This document shows positions 16,034-24,845 of a stretch of 64,000 nt of DNA, piece after piece. The stretch is taken from positions 48,738 through 112,737 of the forward strand of contig CAZDSU010000014.1 in assembly GCA_964508135.1 (NCBI GenBank). The letters are read 5' to 3'. The DNA comes from UBA6168 sp964508135. GTDB taxonomy: Bacteria > Bacteroidota > Bacteroidia > Chitinophagales > Saprospiraceae. Numbering within the stretch: position 1 is the stretch's first letter; each line of letters starts with the position of its first letter. A program made the translations under genes and the position numbers. Under the pieces are notes generated by a model. It was given only the letters and a program-made list of their open reading frames with translations. It was not told the origin of the DNA and ran no database searches.

Positions 16034-16632
16034 TTCCGTATCAGGGGTTCGATGAAATCAAAGGCGATTTGAACCGACACATGCACTGGCTCATTATTTG
16101 AAAACAAGGTCAATGCTGGTCGGACGGGTGGTTCATAAGGTGAGGTAATCCCCGTAAAATCCTTGATTTCCCCTTTGCGAGCCTTTTGGTAAAGCCCTTT
16201 CACATCCCGTTTTTCACATACTTCGAGTGGTGTGTCCACGAATATTTCCAAGAAATCATCGCTTCCAATGGTGTCCTCGGCGTACTTCCGAATTTCAATG
16301 GTTGGGCTGATGAATGTGCAAATGGTAATGACGCCGCTATTGAGGTACAATTTGGCTACTTCGGCTATGCGCCTGATGTTTTCCAACCGGTCCTCCAAAC
16401 TGAACCCCAAGTTGTTGTTGATGCCGGAACGGATATTGTCACCGTCCAGCACTTGGGCGAAAAACCCATTTTCAAACAGTTTGCGCTCCAATCCAGCGGC
16501 GATGGTGGTTTTTCCGCTTCCACTCAAGCCTGTCATCCAAACTACCTTGCTTCGTTGGTTCAAAAATTCCTCACGTCCAGTTCGGGAAACCAACTTGTCA
16601 AAACCCGGATGTATGTTTTCTTGATTGGCCAT
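16030..16632 (-). CDS. cysC: Adenylylsulfate (APS) kinase
   Basis: This is a P-loop kinase of 200 aa. Walker A GLSGSGKT is at 35-42, 'LDGDNIRSGINNNLGFS..DR.ENIRR' is the APS-binding signature, and 'FVDTPLEVCEKRDVKGLY..AR.G..K.FTGI.SPYE.P' completes the family fingerprint. It phosphorylates APS to PAPS, the sulfate donor. Next to cysDN and inside a polysaccharide operon it suggests polymer sulfation, although no sulfotransferase is visible in the window. Confidence 0.95.
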   Translation of the reverse strand: MANQENIHPGFDKLVSRTGREEFLNQRSKVVWMTGLSGSGKTTIAAGLERKLFENGFFAQVLDGDNIRSGINNNLGFSLEDRLENIRRIAEVAKLYLNSGVITICTFISPTIEIRKYAEDTIGSDDFLEIFVDTPLEVCEKRDVKGLYQKARKGEIKDFTGITSPYEPPVRPALTLFSNNEPVHVSVQIAFDFIEPLIRK

Positions 16633-16811
16633 TCACCGTTTACCGTTCACCATTAAAAAAATGGCTTCGCCGCTCATAGGTCGCAATGGCCCCCATCAGA
16701 AAAAAATAATCCCAACTTGAGCACGGGCCAAGATAGCTCGTGCTTAATTTTAAAAAACATCATCTAAAAGTCTTGACTCTTTAATAAAGTCTTGACTGTC
16801 AATTGTTTGTA
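16633..16811. other. Gap between UpxY-type gene and cysC
   Basis: This is a 179-bp gap on the minus-strand operon. It contains a weak hairpin AGCACG...CGTGCT near 16718..16742 and a 12-bp direct repeat AAAGTCTTGACT (about 16777 and 16796). No gene is seen. Since UpxY proteins act on their own transcript's leader, this untranslated piece could matter, but I see no known motif. Confidence 0.35.
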
Positions 16812-17360
16812 TCAAATTTTGCGCAACAGCGCAACGTCAATTGTCATCCTGAGCGAGTAGCCAATGCTCTCCAATTCGACGACCATGTGTTTTTTTCCTT
16901 GCCGCTCCACCATTCGTCCCTTGATGCCGGTCAATTTGCCGCCGATGACTTCCACCGCATCGCCTTCATTGAAACTTCCGGGTTCCGCCACCACATCCTC
17001 GCCTTCTCCAACAATCCTTTTCAACAGGTTTATCTGCTCCTCTGGAATGGAATAAAGATTTCGGGCAAATCGGATGAACTTGGCCACGTTTTCTGTCTCC
17101 AGCACCGGCACATACTCGCTTTTGGTGATTTTGACAAAGATGTAGCAGCTAATCAATGGAATATCGTAGTGCTTTATCTTCCGGGTGTACCGTCTCGTCA
17201 CCCGTTGCAATGGCAAATAGGTTTCAATGTCCTTGTTGGTCAGTAGCCTTTGCACGACCTTTTCGCTCTTGGAGCGGGTATAAACAGCGAACCAACGAGC
17301 CTCCGATGCATGGAGCTGGTTTTCAAATTCCTTTACGGGTTGTTGTTTGCTTACCGCCAT
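16812..17360 (-). CDS. UpxY-family transcription antiterminator (NusG paralogue)
   Basis: This is a 182-aa NusG-like protein. The N-terminal NGN domain starts with 'RWFAVYTRSKSEKVVQRLL' and 'YLPLQ'. The C-terminal KOW is 'FNEGDAVEVIGGKLTGIKGRMVE'. In Bacteroidota such paralogues (UpxY) are operon-specific elongation factors for long capsule operons. This one sits near the head of the polysaccharide run, 3 bp after the TviB-like dehydrogenase. That placement supports UpxY over the housekeeping NusG, which normally sits beside ribosomal protein genes. Confidence 0.85.
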   Translation of the reverse strand: MAVSKQQPVKEFENQLHASEARWFAVYTRSKSEKVVQRLLTNKDIETYLPLQRVTRRYTRKIKHYDIPLISCYIFVKITKSEYVPVLETENVAKFIRFARNLYSIPEEQINLLKRIVGEGEDVVAEPGSFNEGDAVEVIGGKLTGIKGRMVERQGKKHMVVELESIGYSLRMTIDVALLRKI

Positions 17361-17363
17361 TTT

Positions 17364-18662
17364 TTAGAGGCGCCAGTAAATTATACCTTCCTGCTCCACT
17401 TTTTCGGGGTCGAGCACGGCTTTCAAGTCCATCAATATTGGATTTTCCTTCATCAAGGTTTTGAAATAGGCGTAATCCAATTGATTGTATTGCAAGTGGT
17501 TCACCGCTAGAATTACCGCATCGTAGTCGTTCGATGGCTTGTCCATCAACGTCAAGCTGTACTCGTGCGCAAATTCGTTCGGCGAAGCGTGGGGGTCAAT
17601 CATGTGGACGTTGATAGAAAACTGCATCAGTTCCCTCACTAAATCTGTGACTTTCGAGTTGCGGATGTCAGAAACGTTCTCCTTGAAGGTAACGCCCATG
17701 ACCAGCACCTTTGCCTCAGCTGGATTTTTTCGAAGCTTAATCAGTTTTTGGACCAGCCTTTTTGCGATGAAACCAGGCATGCCGTCGTTGATTCGACGGC
17801 CACTTAAAATCACCTGCGGTTCGTAACCCAATTGCCGTGACTTGTGAACAAGGTAGTAAGGGTCAACGCCGATACAGTGGCCACCCACCAGGCCCGGAAC
17901 GAATTTCAAGAAATTCCACTTAGTGCCAGCGGCTTCAAGCACCGCCTTTGTGTCAATGCCCATCATATCGAAAATGATGGAAAGCTCGTTCATCAGCGAA
18001 ATGTTGATGTCACGCTGGGTATTTTCGATGACCTTGGCAGCTTCTGCCACTTTTATGGTGGTGGCCTTGTAAACCCCGGCCTGTATTACAGCACCATAGA
18101 CCTTGGCAATTTCTTCCAATGCCTCGGCATCGTTCCCAGATACAATTTTGAGTATCTTCTCGACGGTGTGTTCTTTGTCCCCGGGGTTGATACGCTCTGG
18201 CGAATAGCCTAATTTGAAGTCCACACCTGCCTTGAGTCCTGAAAGTTCCTGCAAAATCGGCACGCAATCCTCCTCCGTGCAACCGGGGTAAACGGTAGAT
18301 TCATACACCACGTAGTCGCCTTTTTTGAGGGCAAGACCCACGGTTTTTGATGCACTCAATACTGGCTTTAGGTCGGGTACGTTTGACTTGTCAACAGGGG
18401 TAGGTACGGCAACCACAAAAAAGTTGGCATCTTTTAAGTCCTCCAATTTCGAGGTGAAAACTATATCCTTGTTTTCGAAGGCTTCCGATTCAAGTTCTTT
18501 AGAGGGGTCAACGCCGTTGCGCATCATCTCGACCCGTGCCTCGTTGATGTCGAATCCGATGACCTTGAATTTTTTGGCAAACGCCAAGGCCAGCGGGAGG
18601 CCAACATAGCCAAGCCCGATAATGGCTATCTTTTTTTCTTTTTTTAGTAGTTCTTCGTACAT
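17364..18662 (-). CDS. UDP-N-acetylhexosamine 6-dehydrogenase, TviB/WbpO type
   Basis: This is a nucleotide-sugar dehydrogenase of 432 aa. The NAD motif GLGYVGLP is at 16-23, 'VPTPVDKSNVPDLKPV' is near 86-101, and 'YESTVYPGCTEE' is at 120-131. 'EAAKVIENTQRDINI' precedes the catalytic Cys263 in 'GGHCIGVDPYYL', and the C-terminal domain begins 'GVTFKENVSDIRNSK'. The pattern matches TviB/WbpO more than UDP-glucose dehydrogenase. It would oxidise UDP-GlcNAc or UDP-GalNAc to the uronic acid. That product feeds both the Wlb enzymes and the TviC-like epimerase downstream. Confidence 0.9.
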   Translation of the reverse strand: MYEELLKKEKKIAIIGLGYVGLPLALAFAKKFKVIGFDINEARVEMMRNGVDPSKELESEAFENKDIVFTSKLEDLKDANFFVVAVPTPVDKSNVPDLKPVLSASKTVGLALKKGDYVVYESTVYPGCTEEDCVPILQELSGLKAGVDFKLGYSPERINPGDKEHTVEKILKIVSGNDAEALEEIAKVYGAVIQAGVYKATTIKVAEAAKVIENTQRDINISLMNELSIIFDMMGIDTKAVLEAAGTKWNFLKFVPGLVGGHCIGVDPYYLVHKSRQLGYEPQVILSGRRINDGMPGFIAKRLVQKLIKLRKNPAEAKVLVMGVTFKENVSDIRNSKVTDLVRELMQFSINVHMIDPHASPNEFAHEYSLTLMDKPSNDYDAVILAVNHLQYNQLDYAYFKTLMKENPILMDLKAVLDPEKVEQEGIIYWRL

Positions 18663-18713
18663 GCAGTTCTCAGTTGTGGGTCAATCTTCAAATTTCAAGG
18701 GTATTAAAGGCAA

Positions 18714-19253
18714 TTATTCTTTTGACCAGAGCAGCAATGACTCGGTTTCGAAATTAATATTCAGCTTCATGCTGAAATCAAATTCTTGCCGACCATAAAT
18801 CAAGTACCTGATTTTTCGCTTAATCAATGCCTCAACCCGTTCTACCACGTTCAGTAGAAAAGTCTTGTCAATATCACCAATGAACACGAGGTCAATGATG
18901 GGACTGTCGTTGCCCTTGGCAAATTCCCCAACCAGGAACACTTGTTCCACATCGCCCAAACGCTCAATGACGCTCAGCACGACTTGGTCTAGCCCGATAG
19001 TCTTTAACAGAATGTTGTGGATTTCGCCGAAAAGGGGATGGGCGGTGTTTGCCCGGAACATTTTTTTGTTGCCATCGCTGAAAGAGGCAAGCATACCGGC
19101 CTCTTCGAGGCGGTTCAGTTCTAGTCGGATGGCATTGGTGGATTCCCCAAACTCGCTCTCAAGGCTGCGCAGGTAGGCAGTCGTACTGCTGTTCAAGAAA
19201 AACTTGAGCAACAGCTTGATTCGGGTCTTTGATGAGATGAGGGTCTCTAGCAT
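18714..19253 (-). CDS. Winged-helix regulator fused to a degenerate nucleotidyltransferase domain
   Basis: This is a 179-aa protein. Residues 1-75 form an ArsR-like winged helix ('TRIKLLLKFFLNSSTTAYLRSLE...ESTNAIRLELNRLEEAGML'). Residues 95-179 resemble an MNT nucleotidyltransferase ('VFLVGEFAKGNDSPIIDLVFIGDID'), but the GSxxxG...DxD active site is altered: GE replaces GS and the DxD is IID, so catalysis is unlikely. It lies 51 bp upstream of the TviB-like gene and probably starts the polysaccharide transcript. This gives it a plausible regulatory role over the locus, which is inference. Confidence 0.72.
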   Translation of the reverse strand: MLETLISSKTRIKLLLKFFLNSSTTAYLRSLESEFGESTNAIRLELNRLEEAGMLASFSDGNKKMFRANTAHPLFGEIHNILLKTIGLDQVVLSVIERLGDVEQVFLVGEFAKGNDSPIIDLVFIGDIDKTFLLNVVERVEALIKRKIRYLIYGRQEFDFSMKLNINFETESLLLWSKE

Positions 19254-19420
19254 TTGGGTATAGTGTGAGTAGATTATTTACTCAAAGAATCTACCAGTTC
19301 GGGGCAAAGTTAGGCAGGAAATTGAGACGGGCAAGCTTTGGGAATATTTTTTTGGTGAAATCTAATAATACGTGATGTTTCTTTGAGTAGAAATCTGAGG
19401 CTCTTGTCGGTTCTGCTTGA

Positions 19421-19482
19421 ACGTGTCGCCGAACTCCAGTTCGGCGACGGGTACACCGCCGAACTGGAGTTCGGCGACACGT
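19421..19482. repeat. Perfect 26-bp palindrome, 10-nt loop
   Basis: The arms 19421..19446 (ACGTGTCGCCGAACTCCAGT...) and 19457..19482 are exactly complementary over 26 bp, around the loop ACGGGTACAC. It lies 18 bp after the stop of the TPR membrane protein gene. No T-run follows on the minus strand, so it is not a typical intrinsic terminator. The rest of the 19254..19499 gap shows nothing coding. Confidence 0.85.
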
Positions 19483-19499
19483 CAGTGAGATAACTTTGA

Positions 19500-21317
19500 T
19501 TACTTACCCGATTTCTGCCTGTTCTCCGTTGCTTTCGGGGTATTACCCGCACGGTCGTAGCAAAGGGAAAGGATGTAATAGTCGTTGCCTTTCCGAAATT
19601 TTGTCCCGATTTTTTCCATGGTTTCAATGCAATCCTGGTACTTGGACATCCGAAACTGCGTGTTTCCAAGGCTGGTCAGGGCAAAGTAGTTCCTTGGGTT
19701 TTGTTCAAGTGCTTTTTTGAGCGCCTCCTCCGCTTTATCGTATTCGCCCAAAATGATGTACATATTGCCCTTGTGGATGTGACCGGTCGGTATGTTGTCG
19801 TAAATGGCTAGAGCTGCATCCAGCTCTTTGATGGCTTTCGTGGCATATTGGCGGGCGGCGTTTGGGTCCTTTTCTTGCGCATCCACGGCCAATCTGGCCA
19901 ATGAGCCCCCATGGTTTTTTCGCATCCTTGCGTTGTTGGGAGCCAGTTTGGCGTCGTGCTCAAACAGGGCAAAGCGGTCTTGCCAGTAGGGCAAGTGGCT
20001 TTCGATTTTAAAAATGGACAAAGCGCTGAGCAGCGCCACGATGGCTACCACGACAAAATTGTTCTTGAAAAATGCAACTGTTCCATTGCCATTTTCCTCG
20101 GCTGGTTTTTTTATCAAAAGTGAAATACCCCAAGCCAAAATCAGGCAAATGCCAAGCACGGGCGTGAATAAAAAGCGGTCGTTGTAGGCGCTAACGTTCG
20201 TCACCACGATGCTGGTGAACATCGAAAGCGTGATGAAGTAATGCAGTGCGCCGTAGCTGTAGAGTTTTTTCTTCAAAAAACCATGAAAAAGCAAGGCCAG
20301 GAGGCCGAGGTTGCCAAGCAAGGCAAGGTACACCCGCCAATCATTCCAGTTGACGATGGGCAAGGTGCTGAACGAGTAGTCGCTGATTAGTGGGTGGGGA
20401 AACAAGGTCATCAACAGGTATTTGCCCAAAACCAAAATCCCCGATGCGGTGCGCTCATCAAAACCGTTGCAGGCCAAGAGGGAATTGTCAAGTTCGGTCA
20501 GTTCCACGCCTTCGTTCAAGCCACCTAAAATGTTTGACCTAATAAAAAGGTATAGGATTGCCGCCGCAAAATAGGGTAGGGTGGTCAGGAAGATTCGCCC
20601 TAATTTCCCATCCCTAAAGAACCAAAGCATGAAAGGTATCAGCGCAACTGTCGTCAATACCTCTTCCTTGGAGAACAAGCCGATACTGTAAAAAAAGATG
20701 GAAAATACCAGCGGAAGCACCTTTTTTGTGTCAAAGTGAATGAGCAACAACCAAGCAGCAATGGCGAAATTCAGGTAGCCCAGCATGGTGTCCCGGCTCT
20801 TGATGTTTGCAACTACTTCGAGGTGGATGGGGTGAAGCACGAACAGCAAGGTGGCAATTATTGGGATGGCAGGATGAAAACTTCGAAGCAATTTTGACAA
20901 AAACAAGAAGGTGAAAAAGCCAACCAAGCCGTAAAAGAGGAGGTTGAAAATATGGTTGACGGTTGAATTTAGTCCCCAAACGTTGTACTCGAGCGCAAGC
21001 GTGGTCAGTGGGATTGGGCGGTAGGCACGTGCGTTCATGGTTTCATCGTAACCCTGAAAATAGCTCGTCGTCCAGATTTTGCCAAGGCCACCCACACCCT
21101 GCTGCACGAATTTATTCTCTGTGACCACCGCATCGTCGTCGTAAACGAACCCATAGTTGTAGCTAGGACTGTACAACATGGCGAGTATCGCCATGCAGCT
21201 TGCAAGGAGCAGCTTGGTGCGCTTAGAAAAAAGTTCTGGCACGAATGCCAGGGTTTTTTCGGTTACTGGTTTGGTTGGTTTTGCCTGTTTTTGCGGTTGA
21301 ATTTTGCGCTTCGACAT
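19500..21317 (-). CDS. Polytopic membrane protein with C-terminal TPR repeats (TMTC-like)
   Basis: This is a 605-aa protein. A basic N-terminus is followed by about ten transmembrane segments (residues 38-440), with an acidic first external loop 'YGFVYDDDAVV' and 'ARAYRPIPLTTLALEYNVWGL.....H..NLLFY'. This is the layout of GT-C-fold, TMTC-like mannosyltransferase-related proteins. Residues about 445-600 are TPR repeats (for example 'GHIHKGNMYIILGEYDKAEEALKKALEQNP'). Membrane topology and TPRs are visible; glycosyl transfer is inference from the family. Being minus-strand and next to the polysaccharide locus, it could act in surface glycan work. Confidence 0.72.
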   Translation of the reverse strand: MSKRKIQPQKQAKPTKPVTEKTLAFVPELFSKRTKLLLASCMAILAMLYSPSYNYGFVYDDDAVVTENKFVQQGVGGLGKIWTTSYFQGYDETMNARAYRPIPLTTLALEYNVWGLNSTVNHIFNLLFYGLVGFFTFLFLSKLLRSFHPAIPIIATLLFVLHPIHLEVVANIKSRDTMLGYLNFAIAAWLLLIHFDTKKVLPLVFSIFFYSIGLFSKEEVLTTVALIPFMLWFFRDGKLGRIFLTTLPYFAAAILYLFIRSNILGGLNEGVELTELDNSLLACNGFDERTASGILVLGKYLLMTLFPHPLISDYSFSTLPIVNWNDWRVYLALLGNLGLLALLFHGFLKKKLYSYGALHYFITLSMFTSIVVTNVSAYNDRFLFTPVLGICLILAWGISLLIKKPAEENGNGTVAFFKNNFVVVAIVALLSALSIFKIESHLPYWQDRFALFEHDAKLAPNNARMRKNHGGSLARLAVDAQEKDPNAARQYATKAIKELDAALAIYDNIPTGHIHKGNMYIILGEYDKAEEALKKALEQNPRNYFALTSLGNTQFRMSKYQDCIETMEKIGTKFRKGNDYYILSLCYDRAGNTPKATENRQKSGK

Positions 21318-21359
21318 GGTGTGATGCTTGTGTTTAAAAAATTGGTATTTGCTCCAAGC

Positions 21360-22919
21360 TCATTTTGCGATAAAAACTTTCACGGCACGGGCCACATTCT
21401 GGCCATCCATCGCCGCTGAAATGATGCCGCCAGCATAGCCAGCGCCCTCGCCTGCGGGGAACAAACCCTCGACTTCTACGTGCATGTAGGTTTCTTTGTT
21501 TCTTGGGATTTTTACTGGGGAACTGGTTCGGCTCTCCGTGGCAATCACGTTGGCTTCAGCGGTGAAATAACCCCTCATCTTTCGGCCAAATTCTGCCATT
21601 CCTCTTTTGAGTTTTTCGTAAATAAAGGGGGGCAACAGCTCATGAAGTGGTGCCTCGAACAGCCCAGGTATGTAGGAACTCCCCGGCAACGACGCCGATA
21701 TTTTGCCAGTAACGAAATCCGTCATGCGCTGCGCAGGTGCCTGCTGCCCGCCCGTGCCTGCCTTGAACATGGTCTGCTCAACCGACTTTTGAAATTCGAG
21801 GGAAGAAAATACCCCGTGGCTTGCATACTCCCCAAGGTCTTCCTGCTCGACCTGCACCACTGTGCCTGAGTTTGCGTACGGAGAATCCCTGCGGGACATG
21901 GACATGCCGTTCACCACGATTTCACCGGGGGCCGTAGCTGACGGAACTACCAGTCCGCCCGGGCACATACAAAACGAAAACACCCCCCGCTGACCAACCT
22001 GACAAGCTAGGCGGTAGCTGGACGCTGGCAAATGCTCGTCCCGCTGCTCCTGGCCGTATTGGATTTTGTCAATCAACGATTGTGGGTGCTCGACCCGAAC
22101 ACCCAAGGCGAAAGGTTTGGCCTCAATATGGATGTTTTTTTTGTGCAAAAGTGCGTACACGTCCCTCGCCGAATGGCCTGTTGCCAAAATGACCACCGAA
22201 GCCAAACGCTCTAGATTTTCATTGATAATTACACCCTTGATTTGGTTGTTTTCAAGCACAAAATCCGTCAACAGGGAATCAAAATGCACCTCGCCACCGT
22301 GGTGCAAAATAGTCTCACGGATATTGGAAACGATTTGGGGGAGTTTGTTGGAACCGATGTGCGGATGCGCTTCCACCAAAATATCAGCCGATGCGCCGTG
22401 TTCAACAAATAATTTTAGCGCTTTGTAAATATCGCCTCGTTTGTGCGAGCGGGTGTAGAGTTTGCCGTCGGAGTAAGTGCCTGCTCCGCCCTCACCGAAA
22501 CAGTAGTTGGAATTAGGGTTCACAACGCCGAATTGTTGGATGGCCCGCAGGTCACGACGGCGGCTGCGCACGTCCTTTCCCCGGTCAAATACGACGGGCT
22601 TCAAGCCCAGTTCAATCAGTTCCAATGCAGCAAAATAACCAGTAGGCCCAGCCCCAATGATGATGACTTCTTTAGCTTCTGCAACGTTTTTGAGACTGTC
22701 CAGCAAAGCAGGTTCGGCCTGCTGTTTTTCGCCGGAAAAAACTTCTACTTTGAGTAAAACAAGAGGTTTGTTGCCCCTGGCATCAATGGATTTGCGAAGC
22801 ACTACCATCTCATCAATGGCGGTGGGCTTGAGTTGGCAGATGTCGGCAGCCCTCCTGCGGATGGCTTGCTCGTTGTCAGCCTCTGCTGGCGATAATTTGA
22901 ATTCAATGGTTTGACGCAT
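21360..22919 (-). CDS. FAD-dependent dehydrogenase (COG2509-type NAD(P)/FAD oxidoreductase)
   Basis: This is a 519-aa flavoprotein. An N-terminal domain of about 85 aa ('LSPAEADNEQAIRRRAADICQL') resembles the usual lead-in of these uncharacterised dehydrogenases. The FAD-binding motif 'VIIIGAGPTGYFAALELIELGLKPVVFDRG' follows at about 88-117. Then come 'CFGEGGAGTYSDGKLYTR', 'TGHSARDVYALL' and the C-terminal 'GLFPAGEGAGYAGGI.SAAMDG'. The order and length fit the family. The substrate is unknown. The gene is 42 bp upstream of the TPR membrane protein on the same strand. Confidence 0.82.
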   Translation of the reverse strand: MRQTIEFKLSPAEADNEQAIRRRAADICQLKPTAIDEMVVLRKSIDARGNKPLVLLKVEVFSGEKQQAEPALLDSLKNVAEAKEVIIIGAGPTGYFAALELIELGLKPVVFDRGKDVRSRRRDLRAIQQFGVVNPNSNYCFGEGGAGTYSDGKLYTRSHKRGDIYKALKLFVEHGASADILVEAHPHIGSNKLPQIVSNIRETILHHGGEVHFDSLLTDFVLENNQIKGVIINENLERLASVVILATGHSARDVYALLHKKNIHIEAKPFALGVRVEHPQSLIDKIQYGQEQRDEHLPASSYRLACQVGQRGVFSFCMCPGGLVVPSATAPGEIVVNGMSMSRRDSPYANSGTVVQVEQEDLGEYASHGVFSSLEFQKSVEQTMFKAGTGGQQAPAQRMTDFVTGKISASLPGSSYIPGLFEAPLHELLPPFIYEKLKRGMAEFGRKMRGYFTAEANVIATESRTSSPVKIPRNKETYMHVEVEGLFPAGEGAGYAGGIISAAMDGQNVARAVKVFIAK

Positions 22920-22999
22920 GGTGCGTCAAAGGTGAGGAGATATTATGAAAATGAAAAAACTTTCCTTGCTGGCGAGGTTGTCGGCGGTGTTGTTGGGTG

Positions 23000-23434
23000 T
23001 CAATTTTTTGATGCTTCCAATACAAGCGTTTTATCATCTCGAATGGCGTAGTTTTCAGGCACAAAAATCCGGGTTTCGACGATTTCGGTGCTTTCAGCAC
23101 CAGATTTGGTACGCAGCGTTGAGCGCTTTTTGTCGTGGCTGAACAGCTTTAACGAATGGCTTGCGGAAGTGTCCGCTTCAATCAAATAGCGTTGGTCTTT
23201 TTCAATGAAATGCTTCAAAATGGAAGCCGAACTGTTGTAAAGCTGGATTTTTGTTTCCACCAAGATATTGTTGCCTGCCCAAGGTACCAACGTGTACTCG
23301 CCGTAAAGGTCAAGCTGGACAGTTGCCTTTTCGTTCACGTCAAAAGTCTGGTGAATGGTTTTTTCAAGTTGGCCGTAGCTGGCCGAAGCAAAGAAAAAGG
23401 TGAACACGAAAAACATTATTTGCTTGTATTTCAT
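23000..23434 (-). CDS. Secreted DUF4097-like small protein A
   Basis: This is a 144-aa protein with a clear signal peptide (hydrophobic residues 5-20 ending 'SYG'). A beta-rich domain begins 'TFDVNEKATVQLDLYGEYTLVPWAGNNILVETKIQL', the pattern of putative adhesin/DUF4097-type strands ('...v.GdV.I..w....v.V...'). It is a paralogue of the next gene upstream (23534..23977), sharing 'K...K.F..N....V.LDL.G.....W....I...I.L.N.S..ILK'. Function unknown. Confidence 0.6.
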   Translation of the reverse strand: MKYKQIMFFVFTFFFASASYGQLEKTIHQTFDVNEKATVQLDLYGEYTLVPWAGNNILVETKIQLYNSSASILKHFIEKDQRYLIEADTSASHSLKLFSHDKKRSTLRTKSGAESTEIVETRIFVPENYAIRDDKTLVLEASKN

Positions 23435-23474
23435 TGATAATCAATTGTTTGTAAAACCCATGAAGATTAGCCCC

Positions 23475-23512
23475 ATAAAAAAGGGTACAACGTCCTAAAA
23501 ACGCTGTACCCT
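23475..23512 (-). terminator. Intrinsic terminator after 23534..23977
   Basis: On the minus strand an AGGGTACA stem (23512..23505) pairs with TGTACCCT (23489..23482) and is followed directly by a run of T (complement of 23475..23482). It lies about 22 bp past the stop. Confidence 0.8.
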
Positions 23513-23533
23513 TGATTTTGTTTTATTTTGGTA

Positions 23534-23977
23534 TCAATAGGAAGAAACAGATTTTTCAACCATACCGGTTGCTTCTGTGTTGCGGGTGGAAATGCTAACT
23601 TCCTTCGGAGCGAATACCTCGTAGGTTATTTGCTCGCCAAGCAATTGGCCGCCTCCTAATTTGATTTGGCGTTCAAGGCCCGGCGCTATTATGCTGAAAG
23701 CGCCATTTTCTTCCTTGGTGTTCAGGTTGTAGCGGCCAGCGGTAACAAGCGATTTGAGCATGGTTTCACTGCCATTTTGCAGGGTGATTGTCATCTGGAT
23801 TCGCATCTGTGGTTCGTTCCAGGTAGTCACATTCACTACGCCGTCGAGGTCCAGGAAAATGGCCGTTTGGCCGTTAAGGTTGAAGGATTTGACGAGCGTT
23901 TTTTCAGCATGTTGCGCTTGAGAAAGTGCAACTGTAAGTAGGAGTGGGAGAAGAAGGAAAGACATTCTGGTTTTCAT
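23534..23977 (-). CDS. Secreted DUF4097-like small protein B
   Basis: This is a 147-aa protein with a signal peptide (residues 5-21, ending 'ALSQAQ'). A beta-rich domain 'KSFNLNGQTAIFLDLDGVVNVTTWNEPQMRIQMTITLQNG' follows, homologous in layout to its downstream neighbour at 23000..23434. A terminator at 23475..23512 suggests separate transcription. Function not recognised; a secreted envelope protein is likely. Confidence 0.6.
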   Translation of the reverse strand: MKTRMSFLLLPLLLTVALSQAQHAEKTLVKSFNLNGQTAIFLDLDGVVNVTTWNEPQMRIQMTITLQNGSETMLKSLVTAGRYNLNTKEENGAFSIIAPGLERQIKLGGGQLLGEQITYEVFAPKEVSISTRNTEATGMVEKSVSSY

Positions 23978-24186
23978 AAGACTTCCTTTATTTATATTGG
24001 GTAAAAGTATGAAAAATTAAAATGATAGTCAAGTGAATAGAAAATTTTAAAAACTTGACCTGTTCGTCTCGTGAATGTTTTTGTCTAACCTTTGGGTGCA
24101 GGCGTTCTTCCTTTGTTCAAATGTTTTTAAATCAAATAGTGTTCACAAATATGGACGCAAATTGTGCTGGTTTGGTTGGGTAGGCA

Positions 24187-24223
24187 CAAAAAAAGCCCCT
24201 GGATATTGAAATCCAGGAGCCCT
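24187..24223 (-). terminator. Intrinsic terminator after 24252..24845
   Basis: The minus-strand hairpin CCTGGAT / ATCCAGG, extended by several pairs including G:T, is followed by seven T residues (complement of 24188..24194). It lies about 28 bp past the stop. Confidence 0.78.
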
Positions 24224-24251
24224 GTTTGTTTTTTGTTCAAAATTCTCAACT

Positions 24252-24845
24252 TCAAATTCTAACCGTAACACCGATATTGGCGATTGAAATACCATATCCA
24301 ATTTCGCCATAGAGATTTACTCTTCGTGCAACTTTCACGGTTGCTCCCATGAATGCAGCATAAATCAATTTTCCTTTTTTCTCGTTAGGGTTGAAAGGCG
24401 TTGGGGCATCTGTAGCCCTGATTACAAGCGCCTTTGTGTCCCTATTGAACTCCTTGACATCGGCATGATGGTAGCCTATCATGCTACCGCCGTAACCTTG
24501 AACCCTGTCTGAGAATTCCTTTGTCATCTCGGCTCGCAAACCAAAAACTTTGGTCTTGTTGGTAATATACGAGTTATCGCCTTCTGTAAAAATGTTTGGT
24601 CGAGCGGAAGTAGAAGAGTAGCCAAAGAAAGTTCCAAGCCTGAAATGCTTCGAAACATCTACGCCTACTTTGAAAGAAAGTGGAAACATTCCGGAATGTT
24701 CACCTGCTCTGTAATAGGTTGGAAACAAACCAACGCCGGTACTAACTGTAAATCTGCTGAGGGTGGTAGTGGAGGATTGTGCGGGAAGGGTAAGGGTGTT
24801 TGTGAGTGCCCCACAGAGAAGGAGGGCTACTAGAAGCCTTTTCAT
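24252..24845 (-). CDS. Outer-membrane beta-barrel protein
   Basis: This is a 197-aa protein. The signal peptide covers residues 1-23 ('LLVALLLCGALTNTLTLPAQS'). Alternating amphipathic strands follow ('FRLGTFFGYSST', 'TKVFGLRAEMTKEF', 'VNLYGEIGYGISIANIGVTVRI'), and the last strand ends at the C-terminus as in small OM barrels. 'SGMFPLSFKVGVDV' is a typical opening strand of the Bacteroidota porin-like group. No catalytic signature; the role is unknown. Confidence 0.65.
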   Translation of the reverse strand: MKRLLVALLLCGALTNTLTLPAQSSTTTLSRFTVSTGVGLFPTYYRAGEHSGMFPLSFKVGVDVSKHFRLGTFFGYSSTSARPNIFTEGDNSYITNKTKVFGLRAEMTKEFSDRVQGYGGSMIGYHHADVKEFNRDTKALVIRATDAPTPFNPNEKKGKLIYAAFMGATVKVARRVNLYGEIGYGISIANIGVTVRI

